Shown: positions 1-9,670, counted from the stretch's first letter. The stretch: 64,000 nucleotides of DNA from Endozoicomonas atrinae (GCF_001647025.1 NZ_LUKQ02000002.1:1-64000); one strand, 5' to 3'. The notes: generated by a model from the letters alone, not told the origin. Translations and numbers: made by a program.

Positions 1-18
1 GTCCTCTCGATTGGTCAT
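1..18 (-). CDS. start of an unidentified gene, truncated by window edge
   Basis: Reading leftward, an ATG at 18-16 opens a frame coding M-T-N-R-E-D before the window ends. It is preceded on the minus strand by GGGAG, seven bases from the ATG, which is a good ribosome binding site. It lies downstream of uvrB on the same strand, about 130 bases past the uvrB stop. Only six codons are visible, so no product can be named and the call rests on the start context alone. Confidence 0.35.
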
Positions 19-146
19 GGCGCTGCTCCCTGCTTGATACCAACAGGAAAACAATCGGCCAGAAAAGGGTTAATCGGGAGGTCAAATTAAACTGGTGTTT
101 TGAAGACTTATTACATCGGTGATGACAACAGGGTAAATACCTATTC

Positions 147-2159
147 TCAGTGTTTCAAAACCTGCTCACGAAGCAGGGCAATTTCATCCCGGACAGCAGC
201 AGCCTGTTCAAACTCAAGGTTACGGGAGTGCTCCATCATTTTTGCTTCCAGCTTCTTAATCGTCGCGGCCATGGTTTCTGGCGTCATAGGCACTTGATAG
301 TCAGTTCGCGGCTCAGCCACACCTTTCTGGGATTTACTGCCTTTCTTCCTTCCGGGCACTACAGCACCTTCAAGAATATCGGCCACCGATTTGAAGACGC
401 CTTTTGGCGTAATGTTGTGCTTCTTGTTATAAGCAATCTGCTTCTTACGCCGCCGCTCGGTCTCGCTGATTGCCCGCTCCATGGAACCGGTAATCCGGTC
501 ACCATAAAGGATCGCCCGACCATTGATGTTTCGGGCAGCACGACCAATGGTCTGAATCAATGAACGGTCAGAACGGAGAAAACCTTCTTTATCAGCATCC
601 AAAATAGTGACCAGAGAGACCTCTGGCATATCAAGACCTTCCCGCAACAGGTTGATACCCACCAGCACATCAAAAGCACCAATACGCAGATCACGGATAA
701 TCTCTACCCGTTCCACTGTATCAATATCAGAGTGCAGGTAGCGTACCCGGACACCCTGCTCATGCAGAAATTCCGTTAAATCCTCTGCCATGCGCTTGGT
801 GAGCACAGTGACCAGCACCCGTTCTTCTTTGGCAACGGTTTTATGAATTTCCATGAGCAGGTCGTCCACCTGAGTGGTTGCTGGACGAACCTCAATTTCC
901 GGGTCAACCAGACCAGTAGGCCTGACCACCTGATCAACCACCTGCCCCTGGTTCTCTTCTTCATATTTACCAGGGGTTGCAGAAACAAAAATAGTCTGCG
1001 GCCGTCGCCCTTCCCACTCTTCAAACTTCATGGGTCGGTTATCCAAAGCAGAAGGTAAGCGGAATCCGTATTCGACCAGCGTCTCTTTTCGAGAGCGATC
1101 CCCTTTGTACATGGCACCAATCTGAGGCACAGTGACATGGGATTCATCAATCACCAGCAGTGCATTGTCCGGAATATAGTCAAACAGGGTGGGTGGTGCC
1201 TCGCCGGGTTTATTGCCGGAAAGATAGCGGGAATAGTTCTCAATACCTGTGCAATAACCCAGCTCAACCATCATCTCCAGGTCAAACTGCGTTCGCTGCT
1301 CAAGACGCTGAGCTTCCACCAGCTTATTGTTATCGCGCAAAACCTGGAGCCGATCCACCAGCTCGACCTTAATGGCTTCTACGGCATCCAGGATGGTTTG
1401 CCTGGGCGTCACATAATGAGTTTTTGGATAGATGGTCGCCCGGGGTAGTTTTCTCAACACCTCACCGGTTAGTGGGTCAAACTCACTGATGGACTCCAGC
1501 TCATCGTCAAAAAGCTCTAAACGAACAGCCTCTTTTTCCGATTCTGCCGGAAAGATATCAATCACATCACCACGAACACGATAGGTTGCCCGCCGAAAAT
1601 CCGCATCGTTTCGAGTGTATTGCAATTCTGCCAGTCGACGCAGAATGGTTCGCTGATCAACCCTGTCGCCACGATCCAGATGCATCATCATTTTAAGATA
1701 AGACTGAGGATCACCCAGGCCATAGATGGCCGAGACCGTAGCTACGATAATGGCATCCTGCCGCTCCATCAGGGCTTTGGTGGCAGAGAGACGCATCTGT
1801 TCAATATGCTCATTAACCGACGCATCTTTCTCGATATAGGTATCTGATGTGGGTACGTAAGCTTCTGGCTGGTAATAGTCATAGTAGGAGACAAAATACT
1901 CCACGGCATTCTCTGGAAAAAACTCCTTAAACTCACCATAGAGCTGTGCGGCCAGTGTTTTGTTATGGGCCATGATGATCGTCGGCCGCTGGATTTTCTC
2001 GATCACATTGGCAACCGTGAATGTCTTGCCGGAGCCGGTTACCCCCAGCAGGGTTTGACAGGCCAGGCCAGCATCAATGCCCTTGACCAGTTGCTCAATA
2101 GCAACCGGTTGATCACCAGCGGGACTGAAGCGGGAAGAAACTTTAAACGATCGACTCAT
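147..2159 (-). CDS. uvrB: excinuclease ABC subunit B (UvrB)
   Basis: DNA damage-recognition helicase of nucleotide excision repair; it is loaded by UvrA and recruits UvrC for dual incision. The 670-residue length is normal for the family. Walker A GVTGSGKT is at residues 39-46. The damage-wedging beta-hairpin follows around [12 protein letters not shown]. Helicase motifs [14 protein letters not shown] and QTIGRAARN are present, and the C-terminal UVR motif that contacts UvrC ([16 protein letters not shown]) is intact. The start gives the standard N-terminus ([18 protein letters not shown]). It is divergent from the aminotransferase gene at 2459 across a 299-base gap, in which I saw no convincing LexA box (CTGT-N8-ACAG). 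Confidence 0.98.
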   Translation of the reverse strand: MSRSFKVSSRFSPAGDQPVAIEQLVKGIDAGLACQTLLGVTGSGKTFTVANVIEKIQRPTIIMAHNKTLAAQLYGEFKEFFPENAVEYFVSYYDYYQPEAYVPTSDTYIEKDASVNEHIEQMRLSATKALMERQDAIIVATVSAIYGLGDPQSYLKMMMHLDRGDRVDQRTILRRLAELQYTRNDADFRRATYRVRGDVIDIFPAESEKEAVRLELFDDELESISEFDPLTGEVLRKLPRATIYPKTHYVTPRQTILDAVEAIKVELVDRLQVLRDNNKLVEAQRLEQRTQFDLEMMVELGYCTGIENYSRYLSGNKPGEAPPTLFDYIPDNALLVIDESHVTVPQIGAMYKGDRSRKETLVEYGFRLPSALDNRPMKFEEWEGRRPQTIFVSATPGKYEEENQGQVVDQVVRPTGLVDPEIEVRPATTQVDDLLMEIHKTVAKEERVLVTVLTKRMAEDLTEFLHEQGVRVRYLHSDIDTVERVEIIRDLRIGAFDVLVGINLLREGLDMPEVSLVTILDADKEGFLRSDRSLIQTIGRAARNINGRAILYGDRITGSMERAISETERRRKKQIAYNKKHNITPKGVFKSVADILEGAVVPGRKKGSKSQKGVAEPRTDYQVPMTPETMAATIKKLEAKMMEHSRNLEFEQAAAVRDEIALLREQVLKH

Positions 2160-2458
2160 GCTACCCTTCCATCTGGAGCAGAAAAAATTTTGCTAACGGT
2201 AACTGACAAACGGATGTCAACAGATCACCGTATTGTGTATGATGCCTTCTGTTGTTCGCATGACGGATACTCGCTACTCATCACCGTTATACTACAGGTA
2301 TTGGTAGATAGTTTCCGCCATAGGGAGTCTAACCAAACCAGCATAATTGCTTCCACTGACTCCCCAGGCACGATGCCACCTAGCGAATTTCTCCGGCCAA
2401 TAGCGGAAGGCAAACAGCATTATAATTCTCAGTGTTACAACCATAAACGAGGAAAACT

Positions 2459-3637
2459 GTGACTGGTCATCCATCCCAACGCGTACAAATGGTCAAGCCA
2501 TCTCCAACTCTGGCTGTCACCGCCAAGGCTGCCGAACTGAGAGCTGCCGGACATGACATTATTGGCCTGGGTGCCGGAGAGCCCGACTTCGACACTCCGG
2601 AGCACATTAAGGCCGCAGCGGTAAAAGCCATCGCTGAAGGGAAAACAAAATACACCGCAGTGGATGGAACCACCGAGCTTAAACAGGCGATTATTGACAA
2701 ATTCAAGCGCGATAATGGTCTTGAATACGGTCAAAGCCAGATTCTGGTTTCCTGTGGCGGCAAACAGAGCTTCTTCAACCTGGCTCTGGCTCTGCTGAAT
2801 AAGGGCGATGAAGTCATTATTCCAGCCCCTTACTGGGTATCTTACCCAGATATGGTCGTGATCGCCGAGGGTGTCCCGGTTATCGTAGAAGCCGGCCTGG
2901 AAAACCGCTTCAAAATCACGCCAGAGCAGCTCGAAGCTGCAATCACGAACAAAACCAAACTGGTCGTACTCAACAGCCCCTCCAACCCAACCGGAACCGC
3001 TTATACACGCAAAGAGCTTGAGGCCTTGGGCGAAGTGCTCAAAAAGCACCCGGATGTAATGGTGGCGACCGATGATATGTATGAACACATCCTCTGGACT
3101 GAAGCGCCTTTCTGCAACATTCTGATGGCCTGCCCTGAGCTGTATGACCGTGCGATTGTTCTCAATGGCGTATCCAAGGCTTACTCCATGACCGGCTGGC
3201 GTATCGGTTATGCTGGCGGGCCGGAGTGGCTGATCAAGAACATGAAGAAGATCCAGTCCCAGAGCACATCCAACCCCTGCTCTATTGCTCAGGCGGCTGC
3301 AGTGGCAGCACTGAATGGACCGCAGGATTGCGTGAAAGACATGCTCAAGGTATTTAAAAAGCGCCATGACTACGTTGTAGGTCGACTCAATCAGCTACCA
3401 GGCGTCAGCGCTATCGAGGGTGACGGCACTTTCTACGCTTTTGCCGATTTCAGTGAAGCGATGAAGAAGCTGGGTTTTGAAAAAGACACAGACCTCGCTG
3501 CTCTCTTCCTGGAGAAAGGCGTTGCCCTGGTTCCCGGCTCCGCCTTCGGTTCTGACGGCTGCATGAGACTCTCATTCGCGACCAGCGATGAAGCATTAGA
3601 GAAGGCTCTTGACAGACTTCAACAAGCTCTGTCCTGA
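2459..3637 (+). CDS. aspC: PLP-dependent aspartate/aromatic-type aminotransferase (class I)
   Basis: Class I/II fold-type I aminotransferase of 392 residues. It most resembles the bacterial aspartate/prephenate aminotransferase subgroup rather than the E. coli AspC subgroup. Seen: N-terminal SQRVQMVKPSPTLAVTAKA, LGAGEPDFDTPEHI, SPSNPTGT, and the PLP-lysine segment SKAYSMTGWRIGY with the Schiff-base lysine at about residue 240. The start is a GTG preceded by GAGGAAAA. Expected reaction: transfer of an amino group between aspartate (or aromatic amino acids) and 2-oxoglutarate/oxaloacetate in the cytoplasm. It is followed by a hairpin and then the tRNA-Asn promoter, so it is probably monocistronic. 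The precise substrate cannot be decided from sequence alone. Confidence 0.9.
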   Translation: MTGHPSQRVQMVKPSPTLAVTAKAAELRAAGHDIIGLGAGEPDFDTPEHIKAAAVKAIAEGKTKYTAVDGTTELKQAIIDKFKRDNGLEYGQSQILVSCGGKQSFFNLALALLNKGDEVIIPAPYWVSYPDMVVIAEGVPVIVEAGLENRFKITPEQLEAAITNKTKLVVLNSPSNPTGTAYTRKELEALGEVLKKHPDVMVATDDMYEHILWTEAPFCNILMACPELYDRAIVLNGVSKAYSMTGWRIGYAGGPEWLIKNMKKIQSQSTSNPCSIAQAAAVAALNGPQDCVKDMLKVFKKRHDYVVGRLNQLPGVSAIEGDGTFYAFADFSEAMKKLGFEKDTDLAALFLEKGVALVPGSAFGSDGCMRLSFATSDEALEKALDRLQQALS

Positions 3638-3650
3638 TTGGCTGTTTGTA

Positions 3651-3675
3651 CTGAGTACCAGCTTCTGGTACTCAG
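3651..3675 (+). terminator. hairpin after the aminotransferase gene
   Basis: A perfect 11-bp stem (CTGAGTACCAG / CTGGTACTCAG) with a 3-base CTT loop starts 13 bases after the aminotransferase stop. There is no T-run behind it, so it may terminate weakly or protect the mRNA end. It sits directly before the tRNA promoter. Confidence 0.45.
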
Positions 3676-3679
3676 TAAC

Positions 3680-3707
3680 TTGACAGGCCTATTAAGAAAG
3701 GTATCAT
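3680..3707 (+). promoter_or_regulatory. sigma-70 promoter of tRNA-Asn
   Basis: A consensus -35 TTGACA (3680-3685) is followed after 16 bases by TATCAT (3702-3707). The predicted start is around 3714, about 10 bases before the mature tRNA 5' end. Confidence 0.7.
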
Positions 3708-3723
3708 TTACCACACCTTTTGA

Positions 3724-3799
3724 TCCCCGATAGCTCAGTTGGTAGAGCAAATGACTGTTAATCATTGGGTCGCTGGTTCGAGTCCAGCTCGGGGAGCCA
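3724..3799 (+). tRNA. tRNA-Asn (anticodon GTT)
   Basis: 76 bases folding as a complete cloverleaf. The acceptor stem TCCCCGA pairs with TCGGGGA. The D-arm is AGCTCAGTTGGTAGAGC. The anticodon stem AATGA/TCATT encloses loop CTGTTAA with anticodon GTT at 3757-3759. The T-arm contains GGTTCGAGTCC. The 3' end is GCCA, so the CCA is encoded. An AT-rich patch of unknown genes begins seven bases after it, which fits a tRNA-linked insertion site, but I did not see a second copy of the tRNA 3' end within the window. Confidence 0.98.
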
Positions 3800-3805
3800 T
3801 CAATT

Positions 3806-4369
3806 TTAATCAGTTTTCTTATCCGTTTCTGATTTGCCCTCTACCTCTATCTCCCCCCCCTCACTTATACTATTACTTAAGGCTTCTGCTTGGGGGTCCG
3901 ATGGATTTGAATCTACTTTCTCTACATCACCCTGCCTCGTGATCATGGCTTTGACGGATTGAACATCATCTTTTACCTGCCCCCACATCTCTGGTGCCCC
4001 TCTCAGTCTATAATCTACAAAAACCTTTACGGTTCCATCATCTCCTTTCTCATAACCAACACCTGTCCCCTCACATGCCACATGCCCAACATAAGCGGTT
4101 GCCATACAGCACGTTACCCCACAAAATACCTGCCCACATCCTTTCGCTACTGCGCCTCCAACTAAATCACCTGCCCCCGATACTAAACTGGGGACTGATT
4201 TGACAGAACTAATCAGCATCCCAAAAAAGTGAGGCTTAGTTGCAACTGTTGTCTGATTAAAACCCTGAGTTTTCTGCTCACCATTACTTTCTGTCGTAAT
4301 ATGCCCTTTAACAGAAGCGACATCACAGGGAATATAGCGATTCATCGTTAAACCAGCTGGTGCATCCAT
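3806..4369 (-). CDS. Cys-rich protein of unknown function (copy A)
   Basis: I do not recognise this family. The product is about 187 residues, starting at the ATG at 4369, which has AGAGG seven bases upstream; an in-frame ATG at 4375 is too close to that site. There is no signal peptide. A central glycine/alanine-rich, weakly hydrophobic stretch leads into a Cys cluster (GCGQVFCGVTCC ... HVACE) followed by YEKGDDGT, and the tail is acidic and hydrophilic (EGGEIEVEGKSETDKKTD). The central part aligns with the product of the next gene on the same strand (4730-5284): C-x3/4-CC(C), then CE-x-T-x2-G, then EG/KG-x-DG, then a V-x2-D-x2-S-V segment. The two are therefore diverged paralogues. The location right behind tRNA-Asn in AT-richer DNA suggests acquired or lineage-specific genes. 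Confidence 0.65.
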   Translation of the reverse strand: MDAPAGLTMNRYIPCDVASVKGHITTESNGEQKTQGFNQTTVATKPHFFGMLISSVKSVPSLVSGAGDLVGGAVAKGCGQVFCGVTCCMATAYVGHVACEGTGVGYEKGDDGTVKVFVDYRLRGAPEMWGQVKDDVQSVKAMITRQGDVEKVDSNPSDPQAEALSNSISEGGEIEVEGKSETDKKTD

Positions 4370-4375
4370 AAGCAT

Positions 4376-4729
4376 GCCTCTCTAAAAATATTGGACTGAA
4401 TCAAAATACTACATCACTATGATGTAAGCAGAGTTAAGTGACACACCTGATTAGATAGAATCAATCATAATCAGTTCCTTTTTATTTTCAGATTAAGTTA
4501 GCCTTGTCATTTAGCAAACAACGGCAATCAAAACATAATTAATAAAATCCCTTACATTTTTTAAGAAAAATAAAAAATACTGCTGAAAATTGTCTGGAAA
4601 GCAATCCAATCTCATCAACCACACAACTATTCATCAAAATGCCCAACCATATAGGCAAGCAATTATTGCAATCACTACCAAAAACATCCTGATTCCATAT
4701 GATAAAAAAACTACTTTCTTCTATCATAA
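4376..4729. other. AT-rich spacer between the two Cys-rich genes
   Basis: This stretch is clearly richer in A and T than its surroundings. A 64-codon frame (4539-4733, minus) begins with a GTG overlapping the stop of the upstream Cys-rich gene, but it has no ribosome binding site or recognisable motif and I do not call it. No hairpin terminator or convincing promoter was seen. Confidence 0.5.
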
Positions 4730-5284
4730 TCACTTATATTGTGATTGATCACCATACGGAAACGATGAATAATAAGACTGAGGAAATCGAGAAAACTGCT
4801 GATCGCTTGAGGAGCTGTGCGACGGTTGTTTGGTGACAGGAACGGTTTCTGACTTCATACAAAAACCCCATACCGACTCAAAATCATTCTCAACTTTTTT
4901 TAAAGCATCCCCACATGAATGCTTTTTGAAAGAACAGTATATCTCTTCAGAACCATCAGGCCCTTCACGACAACCAATCGCGGTCTTTTCGCAGCATACA
5001 CGCGCAAGATAACTGGTTAGACAACAACAGCCTGCACAGTAATACCATTTACTGCTCTCAGCCAATCCTACCATAGGGGTTAACGTCATTTTCTCCACTG
5101 TTTTTAGCGCATAAACAGAAATCCCACAAAACCATGCAGGGCACGATTGCTCTCTAAATTTTTGTCTTTTTTTTTCAACTGATGAGTTAGCACTATCATT
5201 ATTTTTTATTATTAACTCATTAGTACCTGATGTTTTTTGAAATAAATTACCCCAACCTTTAACTGAATTAAACCAGCCTGACAT
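4730..5284 (-). CDS. Cys-rich protein of unknown function (copy B)
   Basis: Product of 184 residues with no recognised family. Cysteines are dense in the centre: CAGCCC near residue 92, VCCE about ten residues later, then GCREGPDGS, EEIYCSF and SCGD. Such a pattern is consistent with metal binding or disulfides, but no classical zinc or Fe-S motif fits. The C-terminus is Ser/Gln/Tyr-rich (QPSHSSSSDQQFSRFPQSYY), as in low-complexity tails. No signal peptide is visible. The middle aligns with the downstream neighbour (3806-4369), so the two derive from a duplication. The site before the start is only GGGGG, four bases away, so the start is less certain. Codon use and base composition are AT-richer than in the neighbouring housekeeping genes. 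Confidence 0.6.
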   Translation of the reverse strand: MSGWFNSVKGWGNLFQKTSGTNELIIKNNDSANSSVEKKRQKFREQSCPAWFCGISVYALKTVEKMTLTPMVGLAESSKWYYCAGCCCLTSYLARVCCEKTAIGCREGPDGSEEIYCSFKKHSCGDALKKVENDFESVWGFCMKSETVPVTKQPSHSSSSDQQFSRFPQSYYSSFPYGDQSQYK

Positions 5285-5435
5285 ACAACCCCCGAACAGG
5301 AAAGCTATCTTTTCCAGAAAAACATATATCCATTGGTTTAAAGTAGAATGACAGTTAACAAAATAACAGAAAGCAATGATAGAACTTCAATAATTAACCC
5401 CAAATAAAGCAACTTAATCTAAGTATAAATAATAA

Positions 5436-5477
5436 ATAACCATTCGAATATTCAATATTGAATATTCGAATGGTTAT
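5436..5477. repeat. perfect 42-bp palindrome
   Basis: Two 21-base arms with no spacer are exact reverse complements (left arm begins ATAACCATTCG, right arm ends CGAATGGTTAT). It lies 78 bases past the lapB stop. On the minus strand it is followed by a T-rich stretch, so as RNA it could act as the terminator of the ihfB-lapA-lapB transcript. As DNA it could extrude a cruciform or bind a dimeric protein. Confidence 0.85.
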
Positions 5478-5555
5478 AGCAATAAATCGAATAGCTAATG
5501 GTTGGAGCAGTATCAATGCGATACAAAATAAAGAGTTTGTCCTGAGCCCCCTCAG

Positions 5556-6728
5556 TTACTCTCCCTCAAATCCCTGAATAGGCTTAACCGTTCCCCAACT
5601 ATGACAACGTGGACACTGCCAATGCAACTCCTTACCAGAAAACCCGCACCTTCCACAGGAAAATACTGGTTTAAGTTCAAGCATCCTATCCGTAAGACGG
5701 TGAATCAATGCCAATACATTATCCGGCAGATCGCCTTGAAACTGACGACGAAGATCGATCAGTTCATTCAGCCCTCTCAATGTAGGATGACGCTCAAGCT
5801 GACCTGTTAAAAAGCTAACAGCCTGAGACTCACCGGACTCTCTGATTAAAAGATGGGTCATAGATATGATAACAGCAGTACCAGGACGCTCATTCAGACA
5901 ACGACCAAGATAAGCCCCAAACCCACGCAAACTCCCCGTATGCTCAAAAGATTTTTCCAATAGCGGAAGCGAGAGAGGCATGAAGCTGATATCCTGAACT
6001 GATATTCTCTGCAATACCTTAATCGCCTCTTTGTAGCCACCTTCATCAAATTCCATTTGACCAAGCAAAAGACTGGCTCTGACACTGTTTTTATCCCGGG
6101 AAAATGCCTGACGTATCAGACGACGTGCATTCACCCGATCATTCTGCTTAAGCGCTATTTCACTCTGTTCACAGTAGTAATGAGCGAGGATGACTGCAAA
6201 AAGTTCTCCCCGGGCTCGTCTCAACCTTTCTGCAACATCTGTAGCCTTTGCCCACTCTCGCTCCTGCTCATAGACTCGTAACAATTGCTGCAAAGCCTGA
6301 TCTCGCAGCTCATGATTCTGACGACTGAGGTCAATTAGAATGGATTCTGCACGATCCAACAGACCAGCAGACGAATAGTTTTGAGCCAGGGCAAGCTGAA
6401 CTTGAAAGGACTGAATAGATGTCAGGCTTGGGCGCGCCAGCAAATCCTGATGAACACGGATGGATTTTTCTACTTCTCCACGCTTGCTGAACAGGTTTCC
6501 CAACGCCAGATAAGTATCAACGGTATCATTATTGATATCCAGAGCCTTGATAAAGACATCGATAGCCTCATCCGTCTGCTCATTAATCAGATAATTCAGA
6601 CCAACAAAATAGTCCTTCGAAAGCTGGCCGGAGCCATCTACACGCCTTCTTTTCTGATCGCGCCAACCCAGAAAATAACCAATGACGATAGCAGCTAGAA
6701 TGAGGCCCAATAACGCAATATCAGGCAT
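5556..6728 (-). CDS. lapB: LPS assembly regulator LapB (YciM), TPR protein
   Basis: Inner-membrane-anchored regulator that, in E. coli, delivers LpxC to FtsH and so balances lipopolysaccharide synthesis. The 390-residue length is typical. Residues about 3-21 form a single membrane anchor, followed by a conserved juxtamembrane segment (SKDYFVGLNYLINEQTDEAID) and TPR repeats through about residue 340. The C-terminus is a rubredoxin-like metal knuckle with two CxxC pairs (CGRCG ... CPRCH). The first 8 bases of the gene overlap the end of lapA, showing translational coupling. It is the last gene of ihfB-lapA-lapB. Confidence 0.96.
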   Translation of the reverse strand: MPDIALLGLILAAIVIGYFLGWRDQKRRRVDGSGQLSKDYFVGLNYLINEQTDEAIDVFIKALDINNDTVDTYLALGNLFSKRGEVEKSIRVHQDLLARPSLTSIQSFQVQLALAQNYSSAGLLDRAESILIDLSRQNHELRDQALQQLLRVYEQEREWAKATDVAERLRRARGELFAVILAHYYCEQSEIALKQNDRVNARRLIRQAFSRDKNSVRASLLLGQMEFDEGGYKEAIKVLQRISVQDISFMPLSLPLLEKSFEHTGSLRGFGAYLGRCLNERPGTAVIISMTHLLIRESGESQAVSFLTGQLERHPTLRGLNELIDLRRQFQGDLPDNVLALIHRLTDRMLELKPVFSCGRCGFSGKELHWQCPRCHSWGTVKPIQGFEGE

Positions 6729-7068
6729 CCGTTAACCCTTTCAGGGCACTGGATCTCAACTTCTGAAGTTCGGTATCACGACGCGCAAGCTTTCTTCTCA
6801 AGCTGGCATTCGTCAGTCGCAAACGGATAACAAGCATCAAGGATACCAGCAAACCGGCAAAGCCACCCAGCACAAAGGGCACCATAACCAGCGTAGAACT
6901 GCTCACTGACGGAATCGTTAATCCACCCATTTCCAGGCTGATCTGCTCGGTATTGGACAGAGTAAAGTTGACAAAAAACACCAGTAGAACAACAAACAAC
7001 GCCAAAACCAGAAGACGCTTGATCCATACGACTATTGTCGCAAAAACAGTCAACTCGTAGTCCGCCAT
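6721..7068 (-). CDS. lapA: LapA family inner-membrane protein (DUF1049)
   Basis: 115-residue protein with two membrane helices (about residues 14-36 and 60-82) and a basic, coiled-coil-like cytoplasmic C-terminus (RRKLARRDTELQKLRS). This is the standard LapA architecture. LapA works beside LapB in LPS control. It overlaps lapB by 8 bases and begins 15 bases after ihfB ends, so the three are one operon. Identification relies on topology plus the adjacent lapB. Confidence 0.9.
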   Translation of the reverse strand: MADYELTVFATIVVWIKRLLVLALFVVLLVFFVNFTLSNTEQISLEMGGLTIPSVSSSTLVMVPFVLGGFAGLLVSLMLVIRLRLTNASLRRKLARRDTELQKLRSSALKGLTDA

Positions 7069-7083
7069 AAACTTATTTCACGA

Positions 7084-7383
7084 TCAATCCGTTTCTGCCT
7101 GTAAGCCACGATTCACCCTCTCCCGCAGTTCTTTGCCGGGCTTGAAATGGGGAACATATTTGCCATCAAGGCTCACAGCTTCACCGGTTTTCGGGTTACG
7201 CCCAACTCTTGGGGCACGATAATGAAGGGAGAAGCTACCAAACCCCCTGATCTCAACTCGCTCGCCATTAGCCAGCGAATTTGACATTTGTTCAATGATA
7301 GCCTTTACAGCCAACTCAATATCCTTGATAGAGAGCTGCGGTTGCAACTGGGCAATCCGCTCAATCAGTTCAGACCGGGTCAT
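7084..7383 (-). CDS. ihfB: integration host factor subunit beta
   Basis: 99-residue nucleoid protein of the HU/IHF family. It pairs with IHF-alpha to bend DNA sharply at specific sites. Seen: [23 protein letters not shown] at the N-terminus, the signature [22 protein letters not shown], and the beta-arm proline region. I place the start at the ATG at 7383, eight codons inside the longest frame. It has AAGGAA upstream and gives the conserved MT(K/R)SELIE start. The order rpsA then ihfB is a widely conserved gammaproteobacterial arrangement. Confidence 0.96.
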   Translation of the reverse strand: MTRSELIERIAQLQPQLSIKDIELAVKAIIEQMSNSLANGERVEIRGFGSFSLHYRAPRVGRNPKTGEAVSLDGKYVPHFKPGKELRERVNRGLQAETD

Positions 7384-7735
7384 CGTCGTTTTTCCTTTCC
7401 CTGCCATTCCCGGAATGTCTAAAAGATCCTGAAGACCTTGATAGACACCGCTTATTCTTCAAAAGCGCCTAAATAATCAGACAGTTTCTACACTAGCTAA
7501 CCCACACCGAGAAATCAAGCAACCCTTTGATTAGCCCGAATATTTCATCAGGATAGCTTCCACCCCTGCCTCTGGCAGGCAGCACTTTATGTAAACACTG
7601 AAACACAAGAGCTTAACCTCACACAATCTTTCGATCAAAAAAAACCGCGAAGCAAAAGCACTCGCGGTTTTTTCTACTCTCAGAGGCGGCTTTTGGTAAC
7701 AAAAGCACCCCGAGAGCAAACAGGAACAAGATGAA
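7384..7735. other. rpsA-ihfB intergenic region
   Basis: 352 bases without a gene. It contains the rpsA terminator at 7641-7673. The remaining 250 or so bases in front of ihfB should hold its own promoter, but I could not pick one -10/-35 pair with confidence. Confidence 0.6.
7641..7673 (-). terminator. Rho-independent terminator of rpsA
   Basis: Stem AACCGCGA/TCGCGGTT with an 11-base loop, flanked by A-runs on one side and T-runs on the other. Read on the minus strand it ends in eight U residues, 63 bases after the rpsA stop. Confidence 0.85.
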
Positions 7736-9415
7736 TTACTTGCTTTCCATCTGAGCCTTGATCAGATCACCAATGGTGGTCGGACCAGCAGCTTCTTCGT
7801 CCTGCTTGGTACGCAGCTCTTTCATTGCTGCTTTTTCATCAGCCTGGTCTTTCGCTTTGATAGACAGGCTGATGTTGCGGTTCTTACGGTCAATGCTGAT
7901 GATACGAGCTTCGACTTCTTCACCTTCTTTCAGAACGTTGGTTGCGTCTTCAACGCGGTCAACACTGATTTCAGATGCTTTCAGGGTAGCCAGAACGTCT
8001 TCAGCCAGCTCTACAACAGCAGCCTTGGCATTCACTTCCTTAACGATACCCTTAACAACCGTACCTTTTTCATTCAGACCAGCATAGGCATTGAATGGAT
8101 CTTCGGACAGCTGCTTAATACCCAGGGAGATGCGCTCACGCTCAGCGTCGATAGCCAGGATAACCGCTTCTACTTCGTCGCCCTTACGGTACTGACGAAC
8201 AGCTTCTTCTCCAGTTTCGTTCCAGGAGATGTCAGACAGGTGAACCAGACCATCGATACCACCGTCCAGACCGATAAAGATACCGAAGTCAGTGATGGAC
8301 TTGATCTTACCAGCCAGCTTGTCGCCCTTGTTGAAGGAGCCGGAGAAGTCTTCCCATGGGTTAGTCTTGCACTGCTTGATACCCAGAGAAATACGACGAC
8401 GCTCTTCGTCAATGTCCAGAACCTGAACTTCAACTTCGTCACCCAGGTTAACAACCTTGGATGGGTGGATGTTCTTGTTGGTCCAGTCCATTTCAGAAAC
8501 GTGTACCAGACCTTCAACACCTTCTTCCAGCTCAACAAAGCAGCCGTAGTCAGTCAGGTTGGTTACGCGGCCAGAAGCACGGGCACCTTCAGGGAAGCGC
8601 TTGGTGATAGCAACCCATGGATCTTCACCCAGCTGTTTGAGACCCAGAGATACGCGGTTACGGTCACGATCAAACTTCAGGACCTTAACGTTGATTTCGT
8701 CACCAACGTTAACGATTTCGCTAGGATGCTTGATACGCTTCCAGGCCATGTCAGTGATGTGCAGCAGGCCGTCAACGCCACCCAGATCAACGAAGGCACC
8801 GTAGTCAGTCAGGTTCTTAACGATACCCTTAACTTCCAGACCTTCCTGCAGAGAGCCCAGCAGCTGCTCACGCTCAGCACTGTTTTCAGCTTCCAGAACG
8901 CTGCGACGGGAAACAACAACGTTGTTACGCTTCTGGTCCAGCTTGATGACTTTGAACTCAAGCTCTTTGCCTTCCAGGTGCGCAGTGTCGCGAACCGGAC
9001 GAACGTCTACCAGAGAGCCTGGCAGGAACGCACGGATAGTAGCCACGTCAACAGTGAAGCCACCCTTGACCTTGCCACTGATAACACCCTTAACAACGTC
9101 TTCAGCTTCGAAGGCCTTTTCCAGTTCCTTCCAGGCTTCCATACGCTTGGCTTTTTCACGGGACAGACGAGTCTCACCGAAACCGTCTTCAACCGCGTCC
9201 AGAGCTACCTGGACTTCATCACCAATAGCGATAGTCAGTTCACCATTGTCATCCTGGAACTGAGCCTTAGGAATAACACCTTCAGACTTCAGGCCAGCAT
9301 GAACAGTAACCCAGTCACTGTCGATATCAACCACAACACCACTGACAATGGCGCCTGGCTTCATTTCGATTTCTTTCAGGCTCTCTTCAAACAGTTCTGC
9401 AAAGCTTTCGCTCAT
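7736..9415 (-). CDS. rpsA: 30S ribosomal protein S1
   Basis: 559 residues, matching the six-S1-domain protein of gammaproteobacteria, which binds mRNA leaders and recruits the 30S subunit. Six OB-fold S1 repeats are visible, recognised by recurring segments such as [53 protein letters not shown] and the closing (I/V)SLG(I/L)KQ of each. The start is the ATG at 9415 ([13 protein letters not shown]); longer in-frame starts add non-conserved residues. The 255-base gap to cmk is long enough for the structured leader through which S1 controls its own translation in E. coli, though I did not fold it. Confidence 0.98.
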   Translation of the reverse strand: MSESFAELFEESLKEIEMKPGAIVSGVVVDIDSDWVTVHAGLKSEGVIPKAQFQDDNGELTIAIGDEVQVALDAVEDGFGETRLSREKAKRMEAWKELEKAFEAEDVVKGVISGKVKGGFTVDVATIRAFLPGSLVDVRPVRDTAHLEGKELEFKVIKLDQKRNNVVVSRRSVLEAENSAEREQLLGSLQEGLEVKGIVKNLTDYGAFVDLGGVDGLLHITDMAWKRIKHPSEIVNVGDEINVKVLKFDRDRNRVSLGLKQLGEDPWVAITKRFPEGARASGRVTNLTDYGCFVELEEGVEGLVHVSEMDWTNKNIHPSKVVNLGDEVEVQVLDIDEERRRISLGIKQCKTNPWEDFSGSFNKGDKLAGKIKSITDFGIFIGLDGGIDGLVHLSDISWNETGEEAVRQYRKGDEVEAVILAIDAERERISLGIKQLSEDPFNAYAGLNEKGTVVKGIVKEVNAKAAVVELAEDVLATLKASEISVDRVEDATNVLKEGEEVEARIISIDRKNRNISLSIKAKDQADEKAAMKELRTKQDEEAAGPTTIGDLIKAQMESK

Positions 9416-9670
9416 GGATTTTTCCTGTGACAGCATACGCTCATGCACAATCCCCGCCCTCTTGACGAAAGACCAGCCAGTTAATAACAACTGGATAGCG
9501 TACGCTGCTTGTCATCCACACCGCCAGCCGGCATGGGTTACTTTAAACAGGTTCGAATCTGCAATGCTGGCCTTACGACAGAAACGAACCTCCAAAAAAT
9601 GTCGAGCGCAACTTATGGTGCACTCAGGCTTGCTGAAGCGGAAATCCCACTTCCCTGCACCTGAAAACTC

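Noticed and set aside
2160-2458. possible LexA box for uvrB
   Set aside because: I looked for CTGT-N8-ACAG in the uvrB upstream gap and found no acceptable match, so no SOS operator is annotated.
2435-3367. 310-codon open frame antisense to the aminotransferase gene
   Set aside because: Shadow of a well-supported coding region with PLP motifs in the plus frame; its own translation has no recognisable domain.
4539-4733. 64-codon frame following the Cys-rich gene B, with an overlapping GTG
   Set aside because: The overlap is suggestive, but there is no ribosome binding site, the region is very AT-rich and the translation shows no motif or paralogy.
3724-5555. complete integrative island with att sites at tRNA-Asn
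   Set aside because: The patch behind the tRNA has no integrase and I saw no second copy of the tRNA 3' end, so only an acquired or lineage-specific patch is proposed.
8240-9430. 396-codon open frame antisense to rpsA
   Set aside because: It lies wholly on the opposite strand of a certain ribosomal protein gene, has no family features and is explained by the codon bias of rpsA.
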